DNA of 13,313 nt from Sedimentisphaerales bacterium (lineage in GTDB: Bacteria; Planctomycetota; Phycisphaerae; Sedimentisphaerales; Anaerobacaceae), in assembly GCA_016933985.1 (NCBI GenBank), contig JAFGTU010000506.1, positions 1 to 13,313 of the forward strand, in the 5' to 3' direction. This document shows, in pieces, positions 12,664 through 13,313 of the stretch. A model generated the notes under the pieces. It had not been told where the DNA came from. It made no database searches and saw nothing but the letters and a program-made list of their open reading frames with translations. Positions within the stretch are counted from its first letter, which is position 1; every line of letters starts with the position of its first letter. The translations under genes were made by a program, and so were the position numbers.

Positions 12664-13313
12664 ATGAGAAGTGATACAGTTAAGAAGGGCTTTCAGCGTG
12701 CCCCGCACAGGGGGCTGCTTCATGCGTGCGGACTTAGCGCTGAGGATATAGGCAAGCCGTTCATCGGAATCGCCAACAGCTTCTGCGAGATAGTCCCTGG
12801 CCATGTCCACCTCGATAAGGTCGCCAAGGCCGTCAAAAAAGCCGTTCGCGCAGCAGGGGGCGTGCCGTTCGAGTTCAATACTATCGCCGTCTGCGATGGC
12901 GTCGCAATGGGCCATACGGGTATGAAATACTCGCTGGCATCGCGCGAGATTATCGCAGATTCGGTCGAGACGATGGTGCGGGCGCACTGCTTCGACGGCC
13001 TTATCTGCATCCCCAACTGCGATAAGATTATACCGGGTATGCTCATGGCCGCGGTTCGCCTCAATATCCCGACAATCTTCGTCTCCGGAGGGCCTATGGC
13101 CGCGGGAAAGACAAAAGACGGCCGGGCCGTGGACCTTATCAGCATATTCGAGGGCGTCGCCCAGCTTAACGCAGGCAAGATCGACGAAGATCGGCTTGCC
13201 GAGCTTGAGCGGGCCGGTTGTCCGGGACAGGGGAGCTGCTCGGGAATGTTCACGGCCAATTCGATGAACTGCCTGTGCGAAGGAATCGGTATGGCCCTGC
13301 CGGGCAACGGCAC
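12664..13313 (+). CDS. ilvD: Dihydroxy-acid dehydratase, N-terminal part (3' truncated by window edge)
   Basis: The first 216 residues of IlvD, which converts 2,3-dihydroxy-isovalerate and 2,3-dihydroxy-3-methylvalerate into 2-oxo acids in valine and isoleucine synthesis (the valine precursor also feeds leucine). Recognised blocks are RAPHRGLLHACGL (12-24), NSFCEIVPGH (39-47), FNTIAVCDGVAMGH (71-84), SLASREIIADSVE (90-102), IPNCDKIIPGMLMA (116-129), VSGGPMAAGKTK (140-151) and GQGSCSGMFTANSMNC (188-203). Cys77 in CDG, Cys119 in NCDK and Cys192 in SCSG are the likely iron-sulfur ligands, and Asp78 the likely magnesium ligand. CDG instead of the DDG found in E. coli IlvD suggests the Cys-rich branch of the family. 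ATG 12664 is preceded by GGAG (12650-12653) at ten bases. It is divergent from the lipoprotein genes. Confidence 0.95.
   Translation, partial: MRSDTVKKGFQRAPHRGLLHACGLSAEDIGKPFIGIANSFCEIVPGHVHLDKVAKAVKKAVRAAGGVPFEFNTIAVCDGVAMGHTGMKYSLASREIIADSVETMVRAHCFDGLICIPNCDKIIPGMLMAAVRLNIPTIFVSGGPMAAGKTKDGRAVDLISIFEGVAQLNAGKIDEDRLAELERAGCPGQGSCSGMFTANSMNCLCEGIGMALPGNG

Noticed and set aside
12720..13313. Minus-strand open frame of 197 codons at the window end
   Set aside because: It lies opposite ilvD, whose plus-strand translation matches the family throughout.

Overview
The window looks like a chromosomal segment of a planctomycete, probably a Phycisphaerae-type lineage. This is inferred from gene content and not from a marker gene. 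The clues are a DUF6807 protein beside a Tat-exported Gfo/Idh/MocA oxidoreductase, an ECF-like sigma factor with its own membrane domain, a TlpA-like thioredoxin with a helical-repeat tail, paired DUF6263-like lipoproteins, and frequent GTG/TTG starts. No rRNA, tRNA, CRISPR array, insertion sequence with a transposase, or replication origin was found.

Layout. (1) Bases 1-3305, plus strand: 3' end of a DUF6807 gene, a Tat-signal Gfo/Idh/MocA oxidoreductase, a short-chain dehydrogenase and dtd (D-aminoacyl-tRNA deacylase). The first three look like a carbohydrate-catabolism module; dtd is a housekeeping passenger. (2) 3306-5445, plus strand: an intergenic region with promoter-like boxes and a nested inverted repeat, then two overlapping genes, a YwgA/Panacea-like small protein and an HD-domain nucleotide phosphohydrolase of the YwfO/SAMHD1 type. 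This is the best candidate for a little-described two-gene system, possibly a regulator or antitoxin with its nucleotidase. (3) 5468-6589, minus strand, convergent with the HD gene: a sigma factor fused to four predicted transmembrane segments. (4) 6726-7832, minus: a palindromic intergenic repeat and a thioredoxin-fold lipoprotein whose signal peptide lies in a different frame from its body, apparently through a one-base deletion in a run of five Cs. (5) 8026-8936, minus: two overlapping YkgJ-type cysteine-cluster genes. (6) 9082-9591, minus: a HIT-family, Ap4A-phosphorylase-like nucleotide-binding protein. (7) 9609-10118, minus: an S23 / four-helix-bundle gene bracketed by inverted arrays of 7-8 base units (AAGAGCAT/AAGAGCAC), which looks like a roughly 0.5-kb mobile or IVS-like cassette inserted between hit and a lipoprotein gene. 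(8) 10100-12424, minus: two paralogous lipoproteins, one with six perfect-length decapeptide repeats. (9) 12664 to the end, plus: the N-terminal two fifths of ilvD (dihydroxy-acid dehydratase).

What acts together: the first three genes in probable sugar oxidation and reduction; the YwgA-like/HD pair through translational coupling; the two YkgJ proteins through overlap; and the two lipoproteins as a co-transcribed envelope pair. The remaining genes appear to be independent neighbours. All function calls come from motif recognition by eye; no similarity search was run.
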